Origin: Sanchytrium tribonematis
Taxonomy: Eukaryota > Sanchytriomycota > Sanchytriomycetes > Sanchytriales > Sanchytriaceae
Direction: 5' to 3'
NCBI GenBank assembly: GCA_018985235.1
Contig: JADGIG010000170.1
Span: 1-14,381, forward strand
Length of the DNA: 14,381 nt
Positions 7,045 to 13,552 of the stretch are shown piece after piece. Both the position numbers and the translations under genes were made by a program. The notes under the pieces are model-generated. The model was not told the origin of the DNA. It made no database searches and saw only the letters and a list, made by a program, of their open reading frames with translations. Numbering within the stretch: the stretch's first letter is position 1; every line of letters begins with the position of its first letter.

Positions 7045-8545
7045 CTATTGAACCATTTCCAAATAAGCTGTGGGTACTAGACCTTCTCTCCCATGACTCT
7101 TTGCCATGGTCCATCCATTCCCTAAATTCTCTAATATTTCCACAGTTTCTGACACATCCAAACTCAATTCATCATCCTGTTTTGAAGCAAAAGCGTATTT
7201 CATTTTAGCATGTGCTACCTCATTAGTAAAAATACTATCCATAGAAGTAGCTGATTTTAATTTATCAGCAGAATTTTGTGATTTCTGTGATATCTGAGAT
7301 TTCTGCACTTCGCTAGATGATTTCCTGGTTGAAATAGATGGGCTAATTTGTGGTGGATAATAGTGTACCAATAAACTATTTCTGTTCATTGACATGGACT
7401 GTCTAGGAGTCATAAATTGAGAAGGCGGCATTGAATTTGGCTGAGATACATAAAGCGTATCTTGACGAACTAATTGCGGCTTATCTAAATAAATAGGAAT
7501 GACCTTGAATAGATTGCATAATCTCATTTGGATTGGCTTCTCCCAAAACCAATAATTTTTGAATTTTCAAAACAGTGCTTGAAACTTGAATTTCAATTTC
7601 CCTCCATTTTAATTGCTCTGATGCATTAGATTTCATTTTATCCTGTAATCTCATACCTTCTACGGATAAATTATTACTATAAGCACTTAATTGCTCAAAT
7701 AGATCATTAGATTGGCTTTTTAAACAGAAAGTGTAGTAATAATTGTAAATTTCATCTAATTTAGAAAGAATCTCATCTTCTAATGTTGTCTCCATGGATG
7801 ATTTATCAATTATTGACTCTTTTACCAAATCTTCCTTGAAATTATAATTTTTGACACAAATCTTCAAATATCTTTCTAAAACACTCATAAATGCATCATT
7901 TATATTCGAATCTATAGCCACCAAATCCACCTGATTAAGCAATAGAAGTCGTGTATATGCTTCAGTCAATGTAATCAAGTATTTCGAGCATGTCTTTTCC
8001 ACTTCATTTCGATCTTTCCAAGATTCTCCAACAATTTGATGGCTCAAACTAGTAGATTCCCTCTTGAATTTACTCTTTAACTTGTTTAATACTGTTTTCT
8101 TGCGTTGTAATGTATTCAAATTGCTCTCAAATTGAGTTTTACTTCGTTTGAAACTCTTTTCCAATATTTCACATGATTTAAACAGATTATTAATTTCTTG
8201 CTGCTGTTTACTCAAATGTTGCATACTCATCATTGATTTAGTTCTATGATTTAACAATAAGCTCTGAATATCTTCAGCACACGTATTCAAATTGGTAGAG
8301 CTCTGATTATGCTGATTGACTTCATTATACAATGAATTCTCCACTTGCTCCATCCCATTCATATTAGAATGCCTTAAAGAGGTCAAAATCCCATTGAGTG
8401 AGTTGGAATAATCCTTTTCAATATTGGATTTTAAAGCAATAAACTTGCTAAAGGTTAACAGGCTCTTTTCTTGTTCCATAGACTTGTCCCTTATCTTATC
8501 TTCTTGATTCTTAAAGTTCTTGATCAGCTTCTTTCTTACAGACAT
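7045..8545 (-). CDS. F-BAR and SH3 domain protein (two exons joined by a 19-nt intron)
   Basis: Such proteins bind and curve the plasma membrane through the F-BAR dimer and recruit actin regulators or endocytic/cytokinetic partners through SH3 (Cdc15, Imp2, Hof1, Bzz1 and TOCA types). Proposed exons are 8545-7504 and 7484-7045, giving 493 residues. The FCH/F-BAR start (KNQEDKIRDKSMEQEKSLL..., then ...NIEKDYSNSLNGILTSL) leads into long charged coiled coils to about residue 300. A Ser/Gln/Pro-rich linker follows, then a C-terminal SH3 (about 442-493) with KYAFASKQDDELSL, NGWTMAKS and GLVPTAYLEMV. Unspliced, the first frame stops at 7481 just after entering the second. Splicing GTCATTCCTATTTATTTAG gives a clean in-frame join. 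A single indel is the alternative. There is only one SH3, whereas Bzz1 has two. Confidence 0.88.
7485..7503 (-). other. Candidate 19-nt spliceosomal intron in the F-BAR/SH3 gene
   Basis: On the minus strand GTCATTCCTATTTATTTAG starts with GT and ends with AG. It is phase 1, like the candidate in the transposase gene. Removing it fuses the F-BAR frame to the SH3 frame. A later acceptor (ATTAG, intron ending at 7470, 34 nt) also keeps frame, so the exact end is open. Confidence 0.55.
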
Positions 8546-8608
8546 TCAAAAGTGGCTTGAAGAAAATAGAAAATATTTTTGAAACCAATTTGTCATGTGA
8601 ATACGACG

Positions 8609-8909
8609 TCATTTATTTTTACCAGTGCCAATGCCAGTGGACTGTGTTCCAATAATCCCAGTCAAATGGTCTACAATATCTCCAATAATACCATGAATAG
8701 TAATCCCCTCTTCTGTGACCTCGTCTGTATCTTCTACACCATCTACGACGCCATCCCATGTCATATCTGTTCCAATCAGATTGTAATTTCGCATCTGTCA
8801 CTTTAGGAGTAGGATCAGTTGATCCTGTGGGTGCTGGTGGCATTGCATTCATTGGAACTGTCGTAGGCGTGGCTGGTGCTGCCAATGCATAAATCAAACT
8901 CACTAGCAT
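8609..8909 (-). CDS. Small secreted protein with a frame switch; acidic Gly/Ile/Thr-rich C-terminus
   Basis: The ATG at 8909 begins a short signal (MLVSLIYALA) and then a Pro/Thr/Ala-rich stretch. That frame alone runs to a stop at 8619 (96 residues) but becomes an odd Arg/Trp/Tyr-rich string after about residue 50. The next frame is open over the same bases and reads as an acidic, Gly/Ile/Thr-rich sequence (for example DGVVDGVEDTDEVTEE) ending in AATAAATGA at 8609, which looks more like real protein. A 19-nt GT-AG stretch at 8731-8749 would join the two in phase and give 93 residues, but it is less T-rich than the other two candidates. A frameshift or a different intron is possible. No domain is recognised. 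A TATTTAAG box lies 29 bp upstream of the ATG. Confidence 0.5.
8731..8749 (-). other. Weak candidate 19-nt intron in the small secreted-protein gene
   Basis: GTCGTAGATGGTGTAGAAG starts with GT, ends with AG, is phase 1 and links two open frames. It contains several other GT and AG pairs and no T-rich tract, so it is much weaker than the other two candidates of the same length. Confidence 0.25.
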
Positions 8910-8930
8910 TTATTTCAAAGTGCAATCCCT

Positions 8931-8938
8931 CTTAAATA
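8931..8938 (-). promoter_or_regulatory. TATA-like box (TATTTAAG) of the 8909 secreted-protein gene
   Basis: It lies 29 bp upstream of the ATG at 8909. This is the same spacing class as the tectonin TATA boxes, and it is followed by a G-rich AGGG like their AGAG or AGGG. Confidence 0.45.
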
Positions 8939-9037
8939 CCATTTACTAGTCATTAGAGACAATTTTAAATGCCCTAATCCCCTAAAATACGTCTTCTTTC
9001 TAAAACTAGTTAAAATGGTTTCACTAATTTATTGACG

Positions 9038-9607
9038 TTATTGTTGTTGCTGTTGATCTTGCTTGCGTTGTTGTCTTGAGAAATTTAATCTAACAGTCTT
9101 TTCACCAATTTGCAAATCTGCATTTTTATCTAATGCGGATTTAGCTGCTTCTACTGACTCAAATTCAATAAATCCAAATACTCCAGAAATATTCTTTAAT
9201 AATCTCACATTTTTAGATTCTGGAAACAAATCTTTAACATTAGCAGAATGTACATTCTCTGGCAAATTTCCAATATACAATGTATCTGTAGGTGGCTGAG
9301 TGAAGGCACCAGTGGAACTACTATGGTCTACAACCACTTGATTACCGAATAAAGTAGGTGGGTTTTCAATATAATGATCTGCTTCAGAATCCTTTTCAAA
9401 ATGTGCAAATCCAAATCCCTTGCAGGTTCCATCTTGATGTTTTGGAAGATTCACGCGAGTTGCATTTGGAAATATGGTTTGCAAGTCATTAATGGTTGTA
9501 TTAAATGACAGTTTACCAACAAATACTGCTTTTTGAAAGAGAGGTCGGAACATTTGTTTGATCCCCATCCTCCGTGAAAAAGAGATGACATCTCGATTGC
9601 GATCCAT
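9038..9607 (-). CDS. RNA-binding protein with two RRM domains
   Basis: From the ATG at 9607 the protein has 189 residues. A basic N-terminal segment (RNRD, SRRMGIKQMFRP) is followed by RRM1 (about 27-97) with RNP2 VFVGKL and RNP1 KGFGFAHF. RRM2 (about 109-179) has RNP2 LYIGNL and RNP1 GVFGFIEF. The end is a poly-Gln tail encoded by CAA/CAG repeats. Two-RRM proteins of this kind act in mRNA processing, stability or translation; the exact role cannot be told. The frame stays open upstream to an ATG at 9706 (222 residues). The extra codons cover a 44-bp block that is duplicated at 10068 upstream of another gene and so looks like promoter, which is why I prefer 9607. The basic start could target mitochondria. 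An AATAAA follows about 10 nt after the stop. Confidence 0.88.
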   Translation of the reverse strand: MDRNRDVISFSRRMGIKQMFRPLFQKAVFVGKLSFNTTINDLQTIFPNATRVNLPKHQDGTCKGFGFAHFEKDSEADHYIENPPTLFGNQVVVDHSSSTGAFTQPPTDTLYIGNLPENVHSANVKDLFPESKNVRLLKNISGVFGFIEFESVEAAKSALDKNADLQIGEKTVRLNFSRQQRKQDQQQQQ

Positions 9608-9640
9608 GATGCTACTTCGTTTCGCAATTCTAAATGTCGT

Positions 9641-9684
9641 TCCATTGACAATGTCTGCGCACCGTGTTTGCTTCCAATCATTTT
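9641..9684. repeat. 44-bp upstream block, copy 1
   Basis: This block matches 10068-10111 at 42 of 44 positions and ends in CCAATCA, a CCAAT-box consensus. It begins 95 bp before the ATG of the first Cys-rich gene, and its last base is about 50 bp before that ATG, the same spacing as copy 2. It also overlaps the possible long N-terminus of the RRM gene. Confidence 0.85.
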
Positions 9685-9735
9685 TGGCCAAATATATATT
9701 ATGCATCTTTTAAGAAGAATGATCCCATTTTATCA

Positions 9736-10029
9736 ATGAGTTACATCTTCTTACTCTCTCCATTTGCGTCAGCACTACAGTCATGTGGTCATAATGCACA
9801 TCCCTACACCACTTGTCCTGATGAAGTACCTTTTTGCAATGCCATAACAAACACTTGTTCCAAAAGCAACGTGAATTGTGCTAAACCATACAGTTTTGGA
9901 AAGACCTGCTCACCAATTGGAGGTCCGACTTTTTTGGGGTTTTTTGACTCTAAATTAGAATGCTCAAGAACTTATCGTGAGTGTATTGTTGTTAATGACA
10001 AAAAAAAAGTTCAATGTCATCCAGAATAA
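9736..10029 (+). CDS. Secreted cysteine-rich protein, tandem paralog 1
   Basis: From the ATG at 9736 it has 97 residues. The short signal MSYIFLLSPFASA is followed by a Cys-rich mature part with nine cysteines. The skeleton is shared with the next gene: CG, CPDE-x-P-x-C, TCSK...NCA, YSFG, C-x-PI, EC-x-R-x-Y-x-EC and a final QCH. Cysteine 7 of paralog 2 (SGASCQH) is missing here, leaving an odd number, so one cysteine may be unpaired or form a dimer. The family is not recognised; an extracellular effector, adhesion or defence-type role is only a guess. The frame upstream opens at GTG 9664, but the ATG gives the same start as the paralog. The stop TAA overlaps AATAAA. Confidence 0.82.
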   Translation: MSYIFLLSPFASALQSCGHNAHPYTTCPDEVPFCNAITNTCSKSNVNCAKPYSFGKTCSPIGGPTFLGFFDSKLECSRTYRECIVVNDKKKVQCHPE

Positions 10030-10067
10030 ATGAATTCAATCTCATTACTATGCCTTTATAAAAATCA

Positions 10068-10111
10068 TCCATTGACAGTGTCTGCGCACCGTGTTTGCAT
10101 CCAATCATTTT
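10068..10111. repeat. 44-bp upstream block, copy 2
   Basis: This is the second copy of the block at 9641-9684, with two substitutions (9651 A versus 10078 G; 9672 T versus 10099 A). It ends about 50 bp before the ATG of the second Cys-rich gene. Between the block and the ATG the two loci differ much more, so the block has been kept or copied more exactly than its surroundings. Confidence 0.85.
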
Positions 10112-10161
10112 AAATGAATTTCATTGGTGATTCATTTAAACAAATTAAACCCTATTGATCC

Positions 10162-10488
10162 ATGAGTTACATCTTCTTACTCTCTCTACTTGTATCTGCG
10201 CAACAACCATGTGGTCAAAATCGCAATGGATGGCGTAAATGCCCTGATGAGACACCGTATTGCAGTTCTAAAACAAAAACGTGTTCCAAAAATACAGCCA
10301 ATTGTGCTACAGCATATAGTTTTGGTGCGAATTGTCTTCCAATTAGTGGTGCTAGTTGTCAACATCTTAAAAATGCGAAACCAAACATGGAATGTGATCG
10401 ATCTTACTCTGAATGTGTTTTAAAGCCAGTTTCAATGAATCAGAAAATTAAAACAATGAAATGGGTATATCAATGTCATGACATGTAA
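10162..10488 (+). CDS. Secreted cysteine-rich protein, tandem paralog 2
   Basis: This 108-residue protein begins MSYIFLLSLLVSA, nearly the same signal as paralog 1, and has ten cysteines in the mature chain, enough for five disulfides. Shared blocks are CPDETPYC, TCSKNTANCA, YSFGANC, ECDRSYSEC and the C-terminal YQCHDM. It differs by an extra cysteine (SGASCQH) and a longer Lys/Met-rich insert before the last cysteine. It arose with paralog 1 by tandem duplication that included the 44-bp upstream block. An AATAAA lies about 11 nt after the stop. The gene is convergent with the PWWP gene, with 28 bp between stops. Confidence 0.82.
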   Translation: MSYIFLLSLLVSAQQPCGQNRNGWRKCPDETPYCSSKTKTCSKNTANCATAYSFGANCLPISGASCQHLKNAKPNMECDRSYSECVLKPVSMNQKIKTMKWVYQCHDM

Positions 10489-10516
10489 GAAATGACAGAA
10501 TAAATAACTTACAATT

Positions 10517-11302
10517 TTATTTATTTACTACTTCTTCATGATTCAATTTATATTCAATCAAATCGTAAATATGAAACAAATGTTGTTGTAAGAAATCTCT
10601 AAATGCAGTAATCCATGGCAATGCTTTACAATCAGTCCATGATTTACAATAATGACACTCTTCACATCTCTTTTTAATCACACAATCTAATATTTTATTA
10701 AATTGAAATTCACTAGAAAGAATTAAAGATTCTAATTCTTGTAATTTCTCAGATTTGGCATATTTAATAAAATTGAGTAATTTATCCATAGTATATTGTA
10801 AATATGGGACAAATTTGGCTATCATGTGTTGAAATTCACTTTTATTGAGTAATAATTGGATTAATGGGTGATTGTAAAATGTTAAATAATTGGGCCATAT
10901 TTTATGAATATTATCAAAATATTGGATGATTTTGGGGTCATCACATTGTAAATCATTGGTATTTGGGGTAGATATTGTCGTATGATTGAAATTGTTGATT
11001 AATTTGCAGTTTTCATATGCGGAAATCACATCATTTCTAACATTTTGTGATTCATATTTTTGACCATTTAAAATATTGAAATCTGATTTGGAATCACTAA
11101 ATGGTTTTAAATCATTCATATGCACCCATACATATAATGTTCTAATGGTATAAACTTTGACGAGGATTAAATTTGGATTTTGTGGTAAACTCATTTTGAC
11201 AGATAATGGATTGATAATTTGAGCAGGGTAAAATGGAAGATTGTTTAATTTAGCCCAACAGATATCATTAATGTGCCAATGACGAAAATTGGGTTGCGTC
11301 AT
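10517..11302 (-). CDS. PWWP-domain protein with a C-terminal cysteine cluster
   Basis: PWWP domains read methylated histone tails and bind DNA, so a nuclear chromatin role is likely. From the ATG at 11302 the protein has 261 residues. The PWWP fold covers about 10-70: INDICWAKLNNLPFYPAQI, with LPFYP in the place of the PWWP motif, then LVKVYTIRTLYVWVHMNDLKPF. A low-complexity Asn-rich stretch and a mostly helical region follow. Residues 207-225 hold a cysteine cluster, C-x5-C-x2-C-x2-C-x5-C (...KRCEECHYC...), which could bind zinc. I do not recognise this second part. The frame upstream starts only with TTG (11338). The stop lies in overlapping AATAAATAAA. Confidence 0.82.
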   Translation of the reverse strand: MTQPNFRHWHINDICWAKLNNLPFYPAQIINPLSVKMSLPQNPNLILVKVYTIRTLYVWVHMNDLKPFSDSKSDFNILNGQKYESQNVRNDVISAYENCKLINNFNHTTISTPNTNDLQCDDPKIIQYFDNIHKIWPNYLTFYNHPLIQLLLNKSEFQHMIAKFVPYLQYTMDKLLNFIKYAKSEKLQELESLILSSEFQFNKILDCVIKKRCEECHYCKSWTDCKALPWITAFRDFLQQHLFHIYDLIEYKLNHEEVVNK

Positions 11303-11588
11303 GAATTTTGCAGCTGGTTTCAGGGAGTATTTTGGCAATTTGAACTAGCAAGTGCGTAAGGTTATAAGAGTACTTGATATTCGTGAATGAATGAAATGAT
11401 GGAACTTGAAATATTTTGCGTTAAGTCTGTGAACCCTATTTTCTAAAATAGGTCTATTTTACCACTCAATTTCAACGCAATACACTCAACATTCCTATCA
11501 ATTGACTATTTCACCAATGAACAAGACAACTTATTCCTAAGATATCCTATTATTTACTATAAAAGAGCCACTAGATTTATTTTTTATC
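11303..11588. promoter_or_regulatory. Divergent promoter region between the PWWP and tectonin 1 genes
   Basis: On the plus side are the CCAAT box (11514-11518), ATTCCTAAGA (11533-11542, also seen upstream of tectonin gene 2) and the TATA box at 11558. On the minus side a weak TCTTATAA lies near 11370. No small gene was seen. Confidence 0.5.
11558..11565 (+). promoter_or_regulatory. TATA box (TATAAAAG) of tectonin gene 1
   Basis: The first base lies 31 bp before the ATG at 11589. A CCAAT box is at 11514-11518. If transcription starts 25-30 bp after the TATA box, as in most eukaryotes other than budding yeast, the 5' leader is almost absent. Confidence 0.7.
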
Positions 11589-12395
11589 ATGATCTTTGCC
11601 ACTTTCTATGCAACACCTTTAGTAAACAGATACACTGACCAAAATCAACCAAATTTAGCAACTTCACCTCCAAACATGCCATATACCAGCACCCCAGTCC
11701 CTCAAACACCCTCAAAACTACCAAATCGTATTTATCCGTCTTGGAAACACATTTCAGGTGTCTTAAGTCAAATTACCATCAATGATTTCTTAGCGTGTGG
11801 TACTGCTAGTGACTATACTATCTTGTGCGCACCATTAGGATCTCATGATTGGGAAGTTAAATCGGGATTATTACAATCTATCAAATTAGATGGAAATCAA
11901 GCAGTCGGATTAGATTCACAAGGAAATATCTACTTTGCAGATGATATCAACAATCCAAATTGGCAAAAAGTAGATGGGAATCTTAGAAATATTGATTTGT
12001 CAAATGGCAAAATGGTAGGCACCAATTCAAACAATGAACTATTTGTGGCTCCTTATGGCACATCAGCTTGGAAACAATTACAAGGTGTCTTTTTAGATGT
12101 GTCTATTTATGGCAATTATATTTGTGGCATTTCATCAATGGGCAAACAATTATTTTGTGCTAAAAATGTGGATGATCCACAATGGAAATCCATTGATTCT
12201 CCCAAATTTGATCAGATTGAATTGAGTAGAACTAGAATTTGTGGCATTACACGGCATCACGCAATGTACTGTGCACATTTAAATGGTCAAAATTGGATTA
12301 AAGTGAATGGAAATGCAAAAGATTTCGATTTAAATGACAATTTCATTTACAAATTGAGTCCTTCTGGTGCCATTTATTCTGGCAAGTTGCAATAA
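11589..12395 (+). CDS. Secreted tectonin-like six-blade beta-propeller protein 1
   Basis: Tectonin/tachylectin-type propellers bind sugars or lipopolysaccharide on cell surfaces. This 268-residue protein has a very short signal-like start (MIFATFYATP) and a Pro/Thr-rich linker to about residue 50. Six repeats of about 36 residues follow, each opening with Trp and a W-x-x-x-x-G-x-L/F-x-x-I core (for example WKHISGVLSQI, WEVKSGLLQSI, WQKVDGNLRNI). Blades 1, 4 and 5 each carry a Cys pair placed to bridge adjacent strands; blades 2, 3 and 6 have none, and the two downstream paralogs share this pattern. The stop TAA lies inside AATAAA. It is the first of three tandem copies, and the ligand cannot be told from sequence. 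Confidence 0.88.
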   Translation: MIFATFYATPLVNRYTDQNQPNLATSPPNMPYTSTPVPQTPSKLPNRIYPSWKHISGVLSQITINDFLACGTASDYTILCAPLGSHDWEVKSGLLQSIKLDGNQAVGLDSQGNIYFADDINNPNWQKVDGNLRNIDLSNGKMVGTNSNNELFVAPYGTSAWKQLQGVFLDVSIYGNYICGISSMGKQLFCAKNVDDPQWKSIDSPKFDQIELSRTRICGITRHHAMYCAHLNGQNWIKVNGNAKDFDLNDNFIYKLSPSGAIYSGKLQ

Positions 12396-12411
12396 ATTTT
12401 ATTTTTCAACT

Positions 12412-12452
12412 ACGGGGGAATACACTTGATTTGCAATTTAACCCTAATTCCT
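12412..12452. repeat. Tectonin intergenic block, copy 1
   Basis: The segment runs from ACGGGGGAAT to CCCTAATTCCT between tectonin genes 1 and 2. A shorter version (ACGGGGAAT, CGATTT, CCCCTAATTCCT) lies at 13382-13409 between genes 2 and 3, at the same place after the stop. It is either a remnant of the tandem duplication unit or a shared upstream element. Confidence 0.55.
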
Positions 12453-12551
12453 AAGAATCCTAATTTAATCTGATAAATCTGCAAAATTCCTTGGTATGTC
12501 TGTTATACCAAATGAAATGTCTTGTTATGTCTGTATTTATCTGATAGAGAC

Positions 12552-12560
12552 TATAAAAAG
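12552..12560 (+). promoter_or_regulatory. TATA box (TATAAAAAG) of tectonin gene 2
   Basis: It starts 33 bp before the ATG at 12585, almost the same spacing as in gene 1. A CCAAT-like ACCAAATGAA occurs near 12507, in a block shared with gene 3 (ATGTCT, TTA, ACCAA). Confidence 0.7.
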
Positions 12561-12584
12561 AGTAATGAGTTTAGTTGGTAGAAA

Positions 12585-13352
12585 ATGCTTTTCACGACTT
12601 TTTTTGCAAAACCATTAACAAACAGCTACACTCCCCAACCCATCCAAAATACCCCTGCCAAACCAGCAGATTATTCACCAAATACCATTACCATCTCTTG
12701 GAAACAAGTAAGAGGTAAATTACAGCAAATTGCCATCAATGATTTCATGGCATGCGGAACCACTCAAAACTTTAGAATCCAATGTTCTTCCTTTAAATCC
12801 GATTATTGGACTGAAAAACCAGGTTTATTAAAGACATTAGCATTAGATGGAAATGAAGTAGTCGGATTGGATTCAGCAGGAAATATTTATTTTGCAAATG
12901 ACATCAACAATCCAGTTTGGCAACAATTGGCGGGCACATTAAAAAATATTGATGTTTCCAATGGTAAAATGGTAGGTGTTAATGCACAACATCAATTATT
13001 TGTTGCGCCATTTGGCACATCTGAATGGAAACAGTTGCCAGGTGTCTTTTTAAGTGCAGCTATTTATGGCACTCAAATTTGTGGTATTTCTTCCATGGAT
13101 CGTCAATTATTTTGTGCTGAGAATGTAGACAAACCAAAATGGAGATCCATTGATGCACCGAAATTCAAAGAAATCAAATTGGCAAAAAACAGAATGTGCG
13201 GCATTACTCACAAGAAAGAATTATTCTGTTCCAATTCAAAAGGCATTAACTGGATTCAAGTAGAAGGATATTATGATACCATTGATATCAATGAGAGTAC
13301 TATTTACAGAACAAGTCCAGCTGCGCATGTTTACAGAGGCCTATTCCGTTAA
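12585..13352 (+). CDS. Secreted tectonin-like six-blade beta-propeller protein 2
   Basis: This 255-residue paralog is very close to gene 1 across all six blades. Shared stretches include AINDF-x-ACGT versus TINDF-x-ACGT, NGKMVG, FVAP-x-GTS-x-WKQL, GVFL, IYG-x-x-ICGISSM and QLFCA. It has the same paired cysteines in blades 1, 4 and 5. The signal-like start MLFTTFFAKP and the linker parallel gene 1, but the Pro-rich linker is shorter. The ATG at 12585 follows the TATA box by 33 bp. An AATAAA lies about 10 nt after the stop. Differences concentrate in the blade tips (for example SSFKSDYWTEKPG versus APLGSHDWEVKSG), where tectonin-type ligands usually bind, so ligand preference may have diverged; that is inference. 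Confidence 0.88.
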   Translation: MLFTTFFAKPLTNSYTPQPIQNTPAKPADYSPNTITISWKQVRGKLQQIAINDFMACGTTQNFRIQCSSFKSDYWTEKPGLLKTLALDGNEVVGLDSAGNIYFANDINNPVWQQLAGTLKNIDVSNGKMVGVNAQHQLFVAPFGTSEWKQLPGVFLSAAIYGTQICGISSMDRQLFCAENVDKPKWRSIDAPKFKEIKLAKNRMCGITHKKELFCSNSKGINWIQVEGYYDTIDINESTIYRTSPAAHVYRGLFR

Positions 13353-13381
13353 GTATTCGAATAAATACATTTTATTTTAAC

Positions 13382-13409
13382 ACGGGGAATCGATTTACCC
13401 CTAATTCCT
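13382..13409. repeat. Tectonin intergenic block, copy 2
   Basis: This is the shorter version of the block at 12412-12452. It keeps ACGGGGAAT and CCCTAATTCCT and lies between tectonin genes 2 and 3. Confidence 0.5.
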
Positions 13410-13520
13410 GCAAGTTCTGTGTCATTTCTATATCTGTTCTGTGATTTGGTGCATGTATTTTATAATTCTGAGAATGTCTATTACACCAATCAGAAGTACA
13501 AGGTAATATTACCAATTTAT

Positions 13521-13529
13521 CATAAAAAG
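13521..13529 (+). promoter_or_regulatory. TATA-like box (CATAAAAAG) of tectonin gene 3
   Basis: The box lies 32 bp before the ATG at 13553 but only 14 bp before the earlier in-frame ATG at 13535. Comparison with genes 1 and 2 (31 and 33 bp) argues for 13553 as the start. A perfect CCAATCAG lies at 13486-13493. Confidence 0.6.
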
Positions 13530-13552
13530 GGCACATGTACCCAAATCAACAA

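Noticed and set aside
13535-13552. Earlier ATG as start of tectonin gene 3
   Set aside because: It adds polar residues before the signal and lies only 14 bp after the TATA-like box, unlike copies 1 and 2.
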